This document shows, one piece after another, positions 8,368 to 18,093 of a stretch of DNA of 64,000 bases (within the stretch, counting starts at the first letter, position 1; each line of letters starts with the position of its first letter). Made by a program: the position numbers and the translations under genes. The stretch is from an uncultured delta proteobacterium. GTDB taxonomy: Bacteria; Desulfobacterota; Desulfobulbia; Desulfobulbales; Desulfocapsaceae. The notes below the pieces were generated by a model. The model searched no databases. It had not been told where the DNA came from and was given only the letters and a program-made list of their open reading frames with translations. Location: positions 16,866-80,865 of the forward strand of contig CAIUQR010000083.1 of the NCBI GenBank assembly GCA_903901335.1, given 5' to 3'.

Positions 8368-11300
8368 TCAGGTCTTGAGGCCGACGGTCATCATCGCACA
8401 GGTAAGGCCGATGATCAGGCCTTCGGCGTCACGCAGGGGTTCCACGGTCAGGTCATAGAAGTGCAGTTTCCCGTCAAGAGTGATCCGCACCTCCTGCCGG
8501 GACCCCTTGCCGCTTTCCAGAACCTGCCGCTTGATGGTTGTAAGATTGGCGGCATCTTCTGCCGATAGAAAATCGGCATCTGTCCTGCCGAGAATCGCCT
8601 GAAAGGGGAACCGGGCAGCGGAATTGCAGACCCAGGTATAGCTCAGTTCCGTATCCTGGTTAAAAACCGCCAGGGAAGCGGCCTGAAGCGCAACTCGCAT
8701 CCGCTCTTCATTGAGTTGCAGGGCGTCCTGCGTATTCTTCGCTCGCGTGATATCAACAAAGGTAATCACCGCGCCTTCAATCACATTGTCGAGGGTGCGG
8801 TAAGGCAGGATACGCATCGAGTACCACTTTCCCTCGGCTGTCTGGACATCCACTTCCTGGGGAACCAGGGTGTCCAGCACGGCCCTCGTGTCCGACACCA
8901 GGCGGTCGTAGCCCACCAGATTGGAGACGATATGGCCCACGGGTCTGCCGACATCGCTCAGGATAAGGTTGATGACCCGGGTGGCGGAAGGGGTGAAGCG
9001 CAGGATGTGCAGCCCATGATCGACAAAGACGGTGGCGATGCCGGTACCGGCCAGAAGGTTGTTCATATCGTTGTTGGCCTGCGACAGATCGGCAACTTTG
9101 GTCTGCAGTTCGGCATTGACCGTGGCCAGCTCCTCGTTAACGGATTGCAATTCCTCCTTGGAGGTCTCCAGTTCCTCGTTGGTGGATTGCAGTTCCTCGT
9201 TCACCGACTGCATCTCCTCGTTCGAGGATTTCAGCTCTTCGTTGGAGGTCTCCAACTCCTCGTTGGCCGTCTGCAGGTATTCCTCCTTGGCCTGCAGCTC
9301 CTTTTTAAGTGTGGCGATGCGGGCATCAGTGTCACTCTCGGGGCCGGAGGCAGGCAGGGCGGTCGCCTGCCCATTGAGAATTTCGGCACGGCTCTGTACA
9401 GCCGACGCCTGCTCCAGGATAACCAGATACAAAAGCGTCTCAGCTGTCGCGGCCGGGTGTGCCCATTCGGCAAGCTCAGGACGGACAGCAACCGGGCGGA
9501 TGGTCAGGTTGACCGTCGTGAAGTCGCCGTTCGTTTTAACCCGCAGACCGAAGCGACTGACAACTTCTTTTATACCGGCGGCCTTATGCAGGGCTGTGGT
9601 CAGTTCGCGCCGCAGTCCTTCGCGGGCCATCTTCAGGATGTTGTTGATGCCGGCCTCGCCGGGGGCCGGTTCCAGATACATCCCGGTGCGGCCGTGCAGA
9701 TAGAGGATATTGCCCTGACTGTTGACGAGCACAGCGGCAGGGACGGTCTGCTGCAGGAGCGCCTGCTCGGTAAGCTCGCGCAGTTGAAACGTAGCTGCAC
9801 CGGCCGTCTTTTCGGCAACTCGCGGAAACGCCGCTCCCCTCATCGGCGGAAGAAACCGGCCGAGTGCCGCGCGCTGGGTGCTGTGAAAGTCTTCCTTGCG
9901 TTGATACAATTTCGCTTTGCGATCAACGGCCGTAAAAAGATCGTCAAAATCCCCGATGGTCTCCGAGGTGCCCAGGAAGAGAAAACCGCCGGGGTTCAGC
10001 GCGTAGTGGAACAGGGGGATGATTTTTTTCTGCAGGTCTCCGCCCATATAGATGAGCAGATTGCGGCAGCTGATCAGATCGAGCTTGGAGAAGGGCGGAT
10101 CTTTAATCACGTTCTGCTCGGAAAAGACCAGCAGGTCGCGGATGCCTTTGTGGATGCGGTAGGCGCTGCCGTTGGACTCGGCCGTAAAAAAGCGCGCCAG
10201 CCGCTCAGGCGTAATGTCGGCGGCGATGCTGGCCGGATAGAGGCCGGCCCGGGCCATCGCAATTGCCTGTTGGTCAATGTCGGTGGCGAAGACCTGCACC
10301 GTGTAGTTCTGTCTCAACGCCTCCAGGTGCTCCTGCAGCAGGATGGCGAGGGAATAGGCCTCCTCGCCGGTGGAACATCCGGGCGACCAGACCCGGACTG
10401 TGGCGCTTGCCGACTTGCCGATAAAGAGCTTGGGGATGACCTGTTCCGTAAGTGCCTTAAACACCTCCGGATCGCGGAAGAAATTGGTGACGCCGATCAA
10501 GAGGTCCCGGAAAAGCGCCTCCACCTCCGCCGGAGTCTGCTGCAGATACTTGACGTACCCGTCTATCGTGGTGACCTGATGGACGGCCATGCGCCGTTCG
10601 ATGCGCCGGTTGATGGTACTCGGTTTATACTGGGAAAAGTCGTGACCGGTCTGGGAACGCAGCAGGATATGAATCTTCTTCAGCGCATTCTCGGACTTGG
10701 GCTCCCTGGCGATAGCGGGCCGGGGGGGCCTGCCGAAGGCATGCGCTACATAGGCGGTGAGCTGGGCGGGCATCTCGGCCGGGGGGAGCTCGTAGTCCAC
10801 CAGGCCGGTAGCGATGGCGCTGCGCGGCATACCATCGTACTCGGTGGATTCGGGGTTCTGGGCCATAACCATGCCGCCCTCACCCTTGATGGCCCGCACG
10901 CCCTGAGTGCCGTCGCTGCCGGTCCCGGAAAGGACGATACAGATGGCCCGCTCGCGCTGATCCTGGGCGAGCGAGCGAAAGAAGAAGTCAATCGGCAGAC
11001 GCTGGCCGCGCGGCAGGACCGGCTCCAGCAATTGCAGCGTGCCGTTCAGAAAGGCCATATCCCGGCCCGGCGGAATGATGTAGGTGCAGTTGGGTTGAAC
11101 CACCATGCCGTCCTCAACCTCGAAGACCTGCATGCGGGTATAACGCCGGATCAGGTCGGTGAGAATGCTCTTATGGTCCGGGGCCAGGTGCTGCACCAGC
11201 ACAAAGGCCATGCCGGGATCGGTGACCGCCGACATGCCGGAAAAAAAGGCCTCGAAGGCCGCCAGTCCTCCGGCCGACGCACCGATGCCGACGATGGGAA

Positions 11301-11430
11301 AACCGGCCACCGGACCCTTGGCCGTATCTTCCGGGTCAGGGACACCTCCTACAGACTTCTGTGTCTTGATCACCTTTTCCCTGCTCGTTGCTTCCGTTGC
11401 CTTTGTTTGTTCTTTTTTTCTTGCCGTCAT
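8368..11430 (-). CDS. CheB-CheR fusion with PAS domains
   Basis: Che[29 protein letters not shown]; Che[28 protein letters not shown]; NEELxS coiled coil; PAS tail; SD before MTARKK. Confidence 0.94.
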   Translation of the reverse strand: MTARKKEQTKATEATSREKVIKTQKSVGGVPDPEDTAKGPVAGFPIVGIGASAGGLAAFEAFFSGMSAVTDPGMAFVLVQHLAPDHKSILTDLIRRYTRMQVFEVEDGMVVQPNCTYIIPPGRDMAFLNGTLQLLEPVLPRGQRLPIDFFFRSLAQDQRERAICIVLSGTGSDGTQGVRAIKGEGGMVMAQNPESTEYDGMPRSAIATGLVDYELPPAEMPAQLTAYVAHAFGRPPRPAIAREPKSENALKKIHILLRSQTGHDFSQYKPSTINRRIERRMAVHQVTTIDGYVKYLQQTPAEVEALFRDLLIGVTNFFRDPEVFKALTEQVIPKLFIGKSASATVRVWSPGCSTGEEAYSLAILLQEHLEALRQNYTVQVFATDIDQQAIAMARAGLYPASIAADITPERLARFFTAESNGSAYRIHKGIRDLLVFSEQNVIKDPPFSKLDLISCRNLLIYMGGDLQKKIIPLFHYALNPGGFLFLGTSETIGDFDDLFTAVDRKAKLYQRKEDFHSTQRAALGRFLPPMRGAAFPRVAEKTAGAATFQLRELTEQALLQQTVPAAVLVNSQGNILYLHGRTGMYLEPAPGEAGINNILKMAREGLRRELTTALHKAAGIKEVVSRFGLRVKTNGDFTTVNLTIRPVAVRPELAEWAHPAATAETLLYLVILEQASAVQSRAEILNGQATALPASGPESDTDARIATLKKELQAKEEYLQTANEELETSNEELKSSNEEMQSVNEELQSTNEELETSKEELQSVNEELATVNAELQTKVADLSQANNDMNNLLAGTGIATVFVDHGLHILRFTPSATRVINLILSDVGRPVGHIVSNLVGYDRLVSDTRAVLDTLVPQEVDVQTAEGKWYSMRILPYRTLDNVIEGAVITFVDITRAKNTQDALQLNEERMRVALQAASLAVFNQDTELSYTWVCNSAARFPFQAILGRTDADFLSAEDAANLTTIKRQVLESGKGSRQEVRITLDGKLHFYDLTVEPLRDAEGLIIGLTCAMMTVGLKT

Positions 11431-11548
11431 AGAGGCCTCCGCTACCAATGATCAATTGCAAACCGATCGCCTCTTCCGATCTCTCCCCGGTCTTGCCTGC
11501 TCACCGAGATCTGGAACATTGCCGGGACGGGAGTGAAACGATTTTTTT

Positions 11549-12664
11549 TCAGGTGTTTGAGGGATACACTTTTTTCATAATTTCTTCATAAATATCCGGG
11601 TATAATTTCTTGGCGCATGCAGGACACATGCCATGGGAGAATTTGGCCTCGGAACGGTTTTGAATGTAAAATTCCATCTGTTCCCAATCGCCTTTAGAAT
11701 TGCGGATCTTTTTGCAGGAAGCACAGGTGGGAAGCAATCCGCTCAAGGTCTTGATCTGGGCCAGCGCATCTTGAAGTTCGAGAATCACCGTATCCCTTTC
11801 CTTCCCGTATCGCTTCCGCTCTGCCACCTCGCTTGACAGGACGGCAGTCCTTTCGGCGACTTGATTTTCCAGATCTTCGTTTATTCTTTTCAGCTCATCC
11901 TTGACCCGAAGAAATGTTCTGAAAATATAAAAGAAAATCAAGGAATAGGCCAAAAAGCGTTGTATATGCCAGAACCACCAGTCCTCAGTCCATATCAGGG
12001 AGACACGAAACTCGTAGGATGATAAACCCAACAAGGAAAACACCCAGGTAAACAGATAGGACTCTATTGTGCCGGAACGCAGAAATTCGAGCAGATAATA
12101 GACTGCGGCGGCAAGTAAGAGAGCCGCCGTGATGTAATTGATCCCTATCGCAAAAGGAGTAAATTCCCCGTTCAGCAGCATCGCCGGAAAGGATTCACGT
12201 GAATAGAGCACCGCCAATCCAGTCAGAGCGGAGATGCAGGCAACCACCCAGGGAACTGTTTTTATCTTTGCGATTGTACCGGAACCCGGCAGCCACACCA
12301 GGGCAAACCAGACACTGCCGAAGATATTCCTGAGACTGTGCAGCAGATGAAAACCCTGGCCGGAGATCGAAACGGCAACGAAGGTATCTAAAATGCCCAT
12401 CATCAAAAACCCCATGGACAACAGAAAATATTCCCCTTTTTCTCTCTGCCCGTCCTGATGGAAATTCAGGAACAGCAGCGAGATGGAAATTGCTGCCAGG
12501 GCTCCGAACGCTTCAATCGAGGAATGGAGCTGTTCATTGACCAGCGGGAGACCGTGGAAAAAAAAATCAGGGAGAATGGAGACCAGGAACGACCCGGAAA
12601 AGAGTACGAGGAGGAGGAACAGGCAGAACGGCCGGCGGTGTTGGGTAATGAACATTTCCCGCAC
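11549..12664 (-). CDS. Integral-membrane (MASE3-like) sensor with coiled coil and C-terminal CxxCKKIR/HGxCPxC module
   Basis: About seven hydrophobic segments; tail LLPTCASCKKIRNSKGDWEQMEFYIQNRSEAKFSHGMCPACAKKLYP. Confidence 0.75.
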   Translation of the reverse strand: MREMFITQHRRPFCLFLLLVLFSGSFLVSILPDFFFHGLPLVNEQLHSSIEAFGALAAISISLLFLNFHQDGQREKGEYFLLSMGFLMMGILDTFVAVSISGQGFHLLHSLRNIFGSVWFALVWLPGSGTIAKIKTVPWVVACISALTGLAVLYSRESFPAMLLNGEFTPFAIGINYITAALLLAAAVYYLLEFLRSGTIESYLFTWVFSLLGLSSYEFRVSLIWTEDWWFWHIQRFLAYSLIFFYIFRTFLRVKDELKRINEDLENQVAERTAVLSSEVAERKRYGKERDTVILELQDALAQIKTLSGLLPTCASCKKIRNSKGDWEQMEFYIQNRSEAKFSHGMCPACAKKLYPDIYEEIMKKVYPSNT

Positions 12665-12739
12665 TCCAAGGAGAGGTTATCTCGAAAAACGCAGCTTAAC
12701 TCTCGAAGAATAACCGATCCCCCCCCCCCGACACTACAA

Positions 12740-13483
12740 CTATTTGAAAAATTTCAGAAGCGCATGCAGGGTTGTCAGCGGATGGGGCGGACAGCCGGGG
12801 ATATAGAGATCCACCGGCAGGATACTGTTCAGGTCGCCTATTATCTCACTGCTCCCGTAGAACGGCCCTCCGGAAATCGAGCAACAGCCACTGGCGATCA
12901 CCACCTTCGGTGACGGCACGGCCTCGTAGGTTGTCAACAGGGCCGTCTTCATATTCATTGAGACCGGTCCGGTGACATGGATGCCGTCGGCATGCCTCGG
13001 CGAGGCGACAAAATCGATGCCGAACCGGGAAAGGTCAAAAAAAGGCGTATTCAGAACATTGGTATCGGCCTCGCAGGCATTGCAACCGGCGGCCGATACC
13101 TGACGCAGCTGCAGAGACCTCCCGAAGAGCTTTTTAAAATGGGCCTTGGCGTGAGCGGCAAGGTCCGGAAGCTGACCGTCCGTGATCAGATCCTGCCGAT
13201 TGGCGGCACCCAGTTCAAAATTCTGGCTGAAACGGACAAAGGTGCCATTCTCCACTGTCTCGCATTGACCGCAGAAGGTGCAGCGACCCAGATCGATCAG
13301 CAGCCGTTCCGGATCTATCGCCTCCTGCGGGCATATCTGAGCGCATTGCACGGCCACGATCTTCGGGCAGTCTTTATTGACGATGGGCAACCCCCGATAT
13401 CGTGAATAAAGGGTAATGGGCTCCTTGGGATAGGAAGAGGTTTTGCATCCCTGCTCAAATCTATTCTTGATTACCTTCAACAT
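12740..13483 (-). CDS. Ehr/Hyf-type complex small (NuoB/HyfI-like) subunit with N-terminal ferredoxin-like region
   Basis: CTFCGQCE; AAGCNACEAD; ASGCCSISGGPF; YIPGCPPHP. Confidence 0.88.
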   Translation of the reverse strand: MLKVIKNRFEQGCKTSSYPKEPITLYSRYRGLPIVNKDCPKIVAVQCAQICPQEAIDPERLLIDLGRCTFCGQCETVENGTFVRFSQNFELGAANRQDLITDGQLPDLAAHAKAHFKKLFGRSLQLRQVSAAGCNACEADTNVLNTPFFDLSRFGIDFVASPRHADGIHVTGPVSMNMKTALLTTYEAVPSPKVVIASGCCSISGGPFYGSSEIIGDLNSILPVDLYIPGCPPHPLTTLHALLKFFK

Positions 13484-13544
13484 GACTTACAACCTTCCAG
13501 GTAGAGCGTGAGGACCTGCCGAGGCAGTCAGCACGATGTATTCG

Positions 13545-15065
13545 TTACAGATCATAGCCGCAGTACGACAGATTAAAGCTCTTGTTACAGAGGGGAAAAT
13601 CCGATATCTCCTGATTCCGAAGCGACATCGCCAGGCCCATCCAGTTATGAAACGACGGGTCTTTGATCTTATACCGTTGAATCCGCCCGGTCTGATCCGT
13701 CAGAACACAGTGGGAAACCTCACCGCGCCACCCTTCGTTGACGGTCACCACCAATGCGTCCGGGGCAAGCTCGTGCCGCCGCATCTGTACTGCCTGGCGT
13801 GTCTGTTCATATTGGCTGAGCATCATCTCAATCAGAGCAAGAGAGTGGAGGATCTCTTCCCGCCGGACCTCGGCCCGGCTGTTGACATCGCCGTTGGTAA
13901 CGGCGTTGGTATTGCCGGGCAAAACCGCATAGCGTTCGGTCGGAAAGGCAATCCGGGCGTCATAGGCCAGCCCGCAGGCACGGCCGGCATAACCGACGAG
14001 CCCCAGGTCCTTTGCCGCCGCCAGGGACACCGTGCCGGTGTGTTCGAACCGGGCCTGGACGGTATGGGCCGAGAAGAGCAGATCGCAGACATTTCTGATC
14101 TCCGGCGTGACTTCAGAGAGTTTCTGCGCGATCAGCAGGCGTTGTTCATCAGCCATCACCTGGGTTATCCCGCCGGGACGTAAGAGCCCCTTGCCGAAAC
14201 GGTTGCCGGACAGGACCTGGAGAAGGTTCAGGAACTCGCCGCGTATCCGGCCGAAATAGGCAGCGGGTGGATTAAAGGCGACATCCCCGCTCAGAGCCCC
14301 CAGATCACCGATATGGTTGGCGATCCGTTCAAGCTCCAGGGCGATCACCCGGACGATACTGGCACCCCTGTCGACCTGCAGACCGGCCAGGGCCTCGATG
14401 GCCTGGCAGCAGCAGAGGTTATGGCCGATGCTGGTATCACCGGCAATGCCCTCGCAGATAACCGGCAGACGTTTCTGCGGCACCTCGGTCAGCATTTTTT
14501 CAATGCCGCGGTGCTGATATCCCAGTTGGATCTCCAGATGCAGGACCTCTTCACCGGCGCACTGGAACCGGAAATGGCCGGGCTCGATGATACCGGCGTG
14601 TACCGGCCCCACCGCCACCTCATGGATCGACTCCCCTTGCACCTGGAAGTACTCGTAGTTACCGGGGATATCGATTGCATAATCATTGCCGAAGATATCG
14701 GGCAGTCCCGGATAATTGGCATGATAACGGACAGGTTTCAGCCAGGGGTGTCCGTTCGGCCTGATGCCGTACTGTTCGGCAATCTCCCGCTCGAACAGTT
14801 GAAATTTTTTGCTGCCTGCCCTGGTCAGCGACGGGAAGGACTCCCCGACCTCGGTGCCGATCAGAAAGAGATCGTCATTTCTGAGGACGGCAAGGAGTCT
14901 GTTGCTTGCACCTTCCCTGTAGGCAAAAAACTGGACAACGGAGCCATCCTCACCGACAAAATCCGTCAGGGACTGCAGAAATTCGTCCAGGTCGATCATG
15001 GGGATGGCGGCACGATCAACACGCTCGCCGTTGACAATCTTCAGGAGGTTAGCCATGGATTCCAC
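13545..15065 (-). CDS. Ehr/Hyf-type complex large subunit (HyfG/NuoCD-like) without canonical NiFe cysteines
   Basis: L1 region CEGIAGDTSIGHNLCCCQAIEALAG; L2 region DFPLCNKSFNLSYCGYDL at C-terminus. Confidence 0.88.
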   Translation of the reverse strand: MESMANLLKIVNGERVDRAAIPMIDLDEFLQSLTDFVGEDGSVVQFFAYREGASNRLLAVLRNDDLFLIGTEVGESFPSLTRAGSKKFQLFEREIAEQYGIRPNGHPWLKPVRYHANYPGLPDIFGNDYAIDIPGNYEYFQVQGESIHEVAVGPVHAGIIEPGHFRFQCAGEEVLHLEIQLGYQHRGIEKMLTEVPQKRLPVICEGIAGDTSIGHNLCCCQAIEALAGLQVDRGASIVRVIALELERIANHIGDLGALSGDVAFNPPAAYFGRIRGEFLNLLQVLSGNRFGKGLLRPGGITQVMADEQRLLIAQKLSEVTPEIRNVCDLLFSAHTVQARFEHTGTVSLAAAKDLGLVGYAGRACGLAYDARIAFPTERYAVLPGNTNAVTNGDVNSRAEVRREEILHSLALIEMMLSQYEQTRQAVQMRRHELAPDALVVTVNEGWRGEVSHCVLTDQTGRIQRYKIKDPSFHNWMGLAMSLRNQEISDFPLCNKSFNLSYCGYDL

Positions 15066-16476
15066 CTCCGATTATCTGGATGGTATGAAGGATTTTCTGA
15101 TAGATACCGTCCGGAATCCAGATACAGAGTCCGATGGAGGTGAGAAGCAGGACAAAGGAGGGCATGATCCGGAAAAATTTCTCTTTTATCAGCACCTCCT
15201 GCGAGGTCTCACCAAAGGATATATCCATCACGATCCGGGCTGCACCGGCAAAGACCAGAATCAGACCAAAGATCAAGACTCCGACACTTACATAACGGCC
15301 GGCCTGGAAGGCGCCGATAATGATCAGGATCTCGCTGATGAAGATCCCGAAAGGCGGAAATCCGGAGATCCCGGCGAATCCGGCAAAAAACGAGACGAAG
15401 GTCTTCGGAAAGAGCTTCACCATATTACCGACCTTGGGGACGAGTTTGGTCCCGAACCCAAGCAGGATGTTGCCGGATGACAGGAACAAGGATGACTTCA
15501 ACAGCGAATGGTGGATCAGATGCAAGATGGCGCCGTAACCGGCAATCCCGCCCACACCGACACCGAAGGCGATAACCCCCATGTTTTCAATACTGGAATA
15601 GGCCAGCATCCTCTTATAATCGGGCTGGTTCAGAATAAAGATACCGGCGACCAGGACGGAGAAAAGGCCAAAGCCTATCAGAACGTTGCTGGAGAAGGCC
15701 CCGAGGCCTGCCACATTCATCAGGGCATGAACCTTATAGATCCCGAGGAAGGCGCAGTTCAGAAGCGCCCCGGAAAGAAGGGCCGAGACCGCGCTCGGGG
15801 CCTGGCTATGAGCATCCGGCAGCCAGGTATGCATCGGAGCCAGGCCCATTTTCGTCCCGAAGCCGATGATGACAAAGACAAATCCGGCCTTCAGCCAGAG
15901 GGGATCGAGCTGTTTTGCCACCTGGTTCAGCGAGGAGAACGAAAGCGGCACGTCGACGTTGCCGATATCCATGGAGAGCGTAATAAAGAAACACCCGAGC
16001 AGGGCCAGGGCGATACCAACCGAACAGATCATAACATATTTCCAGGTGGCCTCCAGGGCCTCCTTCGACCGCTTGATGAAGATCAACGGTGCACTGACCA
16101 GGGTGGTGGCCTCGATCGAAATCCACAGCACAATGGGATGATCCGAGAGAGCGACCATGCTCATGGTGCCTAAGAAGAGCAGCATGCAACAGATAAAGAC
16201 CGGCTCATTCTTCAGGCCCGTCTCACTGACATAGGCAACTGCATAGATAGAGATAAGTGCAAAGATAAAGGAGGTAACCAGAAGGACAAGCATCCCCTCC
16301 GGAGTGACCTTGAAAAAATTGATGAAAGCCGGGGTAAGTTTTCCGAGCCATCCCAGAACGGTCAGCTGCAGGTGCAGAAAGGCCGTGATGATCAGGAGCC
16401 CTCTTCCCAGGGTCGTCGGCAGAAACAGCGCCATAAGCCCTCCGAGGACGGGCAGAATGAATACATACTCTATCAT
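15049..16476 (-). CDS. Antiporter-like membrane subunit (HyfF/NuoN-like)
   Basis: Proton-pumping NuoL/M/N-type sequence, e.g. FGTKMGLAPMHTWLPDAHSQAPSAVSALLSG. Confidence 0.92.
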   Translation of the reverse strand: MIEYVFILPVLGGLMALFLPTTLGRGLLIITAFLHLQLTVLGWLGKLTPAFINFFKVTPEGMLVLLVTSFIFALISIYAVAYVSETGLKNEPVFICCMLLFLGTMSMVALSDHPIVLWISIEATTLVSAPLIFIKRSKEALEATWKYVMICSVGIALALLGCFFITLSMDIGNVDVPLSFSSLNQVAKQLDPLWLKAGFVFVIIGFGTKMGLAPMHTWLPDAHSQAPSAVSALLSGALLNCAFLGIYKVHALMNVAGLGAFSSNVLIGFGLFSVLVAGIFILNQPDYKRMLAYSSIENMGVIAFGVGVGGIAGYGAILHLIHHSLLKSSLFLSSGNILLGFGTKLVPKVGNMVKLFPKTFVSFFAGFAGISGFPPFGIFISEILIIIGAFQAGRYVSVGVLIFGLILVFAGAARIVMDISFGETSQEVLIKEKFFRIMPSFVLLLTSIGLCIWIPDGIYQKILHTIQIIGGGIHG

Positions 16477-16480
16477 ATCT

Positions 16481-17134
16481 TTAATCCTTTAAGCTTCCGA
16501 GAAAGGTCGTATCGACATCATCAAAGGCATCCTTGATGTTATGCAGGATAATGCCCATGATCATCACCCCGACCAGCAAGTCGAGAAGGACACCGAATTC
16601 AACCACATAGAGTGTATGGGACTGTTTGGTCAGGGCCGTACCGGTCAGATAGATGCCGTTTTCGAGCATCAGATAGCCGATGACCTGGGTGATCGCCTTT
16701 CGCCTGCTCATCATCAGGAAGAGGCCGGCGGCCAGGGTGGTTATCGCCGTGATCAACAGCAGCTCGCGTCCGGCCGCCAGAGTAAGGTGCAACTTCTGTG
16801 TTACGATGGTCGACACAAAAATCACAACTAATCCGGCCAGAAGAGAGGCGTGATAGCCGATAATGGGTTCAACCTCGCGCTTGATCGCAATCCTCTGCAC
16901 GGCCATATACAGCAACCAGGGAATCAGCACTCCCTTGATCAGGATCATGATCTGAAAGAAGATGATTCCGCCGTGATGAACTTCAGCCTTGTATTCAAGC
17001 AGGAGCGGAACCAGAGAGACCATGATACCCTGCAGGGCCATGATTTCCACGAGCGCCTTCAAGCGGTTCGACCCGAGAGAAAGCAGCACCGACAGCAGGA
17101 TTATCACCAGAACCGCATCAGTTATGTGTGTCAT
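16481..17134 (-). CDS. HyfE-like membrane subunit
   Basis: Hydrophobic, NuoK-like C-terminal part; position in operon between HyfC- and HyfF-like genes. Confidence 0.85.
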   Translation of the reverse strand: MTHITDAVLVIILLSVLLSLGSNRLKALVEIMALQGIMVSLVPLLLEYKAEVHHGGIIFFQIMILIKGVLIPWLLYMAVQRIAIKREVEPIIGYHASLLAGLVVIFVSTIVTQKLHLTLAAGRELLLITAITTLAAGLFLMMSRRKAITQVIGYLMLENGIYLTGTALTKQSHTLYVVEFGVLLDLLVGVMIMGIILHNIKDAFDDVDTTFLGSLKD

Positions 17135-18051
17135 CAGACCAACCCCATGGTAGTAAGAATAGCGGCAAACGTGACCAGCGCAAATGAAGTCAGGATATAT
17201 TTGGGGACCAGATTCATTTTGAAACGCGCTGTAATGGATTCCGTTACACCGATCGCCACATAGATCATTGCAAGCGTGCCGACAAAGACCGCACCGCCGG
17301 CCGCACCGCCGGCAAATTTTGCCGGGATCAGCAGGTGGGAGATGAAGGCGGCGTAAAAGAAGAGTTTGTAAAATGCTCCCAGCTCGATCAAGGCCAGATC
17401 CGGACCGCTATGGTCTAGGATCATTACTTCATGGATCATCGTCAGCTCCAGATGGGTGGCCGGATCGTCGACTGGCACCCTGGAGTTCTCAGTAAGAAGG
17501 ATCATAAACATCGAAACAACGACAAACAGCAGCAGCGATCCGTTCGGACTCATCAGGGTGATCGGATTCTGACTTTGGAAATAATCGGTAAAACTCAGCG
17601 ATCCGTTCATCCTGTAAAAAAGGATGAGGACCATAAAGACCGTGGCCTCGGCCAGTGTCGAGAAAAATGCCTCCCGGGCGGCGCCCATCCCTTCAAACGG
17701 CGAGGCCGTGTCCAGGGCAGCCAGGATCGTGAAAAACCGGCCTATTCCCATGATATAGAAAAGCACGATCACGTCGCCATGAAAAAAGAAAACCGGTTTG
17801 ACCCCGGCCAAAGGAAAAAACAGCAGAGCCATCAGAGCCGTTGCAAACGATACGGTAGGCCCCATCTTGAACACGAAACTTGTACTGGTGCTGTAGACCG
17901 AACCTTTTCGCAACAGCTTGGCCAGCGTGTAATATTTAATCAAAAGCGGCGGGCCTTTTTTTCCGGCAAAAAAGGCCTTGACCTTCAAAATAATGCCTGG
18001 GAAAAGTGGTGCCGCAAGGGTAGCCAGGAGGAAGGAGAGCATTGATTCCAT
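17134..18051 (-). CDS. HyfC/NuoH-like membrane subunit
   Basis: GIILKVKAFFAGKKGPPLLIKYYTLAKLLRKGSVYS; ENSRVPVDDPATHLELTMIHEVM. Confidence 0.92.
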   Translation of the reverse strand: MESMLSFLLATLAAPLFPGIILKVKAFFAGKKGPPLLIKYYTLAKLLRKGSVYSTSTSFVFKMGPTVSFATALMALLFFPLAGVKPVFFFHGDVIVLFYIMGIGRFFTILAALDTASPFEGMGAAREAFFSTLAEATVFMVLILFYRMNGSLSFTDYFQSQNPITLMSPNGSLLLFVVVSMFMILLTENSRVPVDDPATHLELTMIHEVMILDHSGPDLALIELGAFYKLFFYAAFISHLLIPAKFAGGAAGGAVFVGTLAMIYVAIGVTESITARFKMNLVPKYILTSFALVTFAAILTTMGLV

Positions 18052-18093
18052 ACACTGATCTCTTTGAAAAAAGAATTCCCTGTAGAACTGCCG

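Noticed and set aside
8900-9310. Tandem-like repeats in DNA (ctcctcgtt... units)
   Set aside because: They encode the NEELxS heptad coiled coil typical of CheB-CheR-PAS proteins; not an independent repeat element.
8716-11451. 911-aa ORF on the + strand antisense to CheB-CheR
   Set aside because: Shadow ORF: low-complexity, Gly/Arg/Gln-rich translation with no domain signature, exactly opposite a well-supported gene; arises from codon bias.
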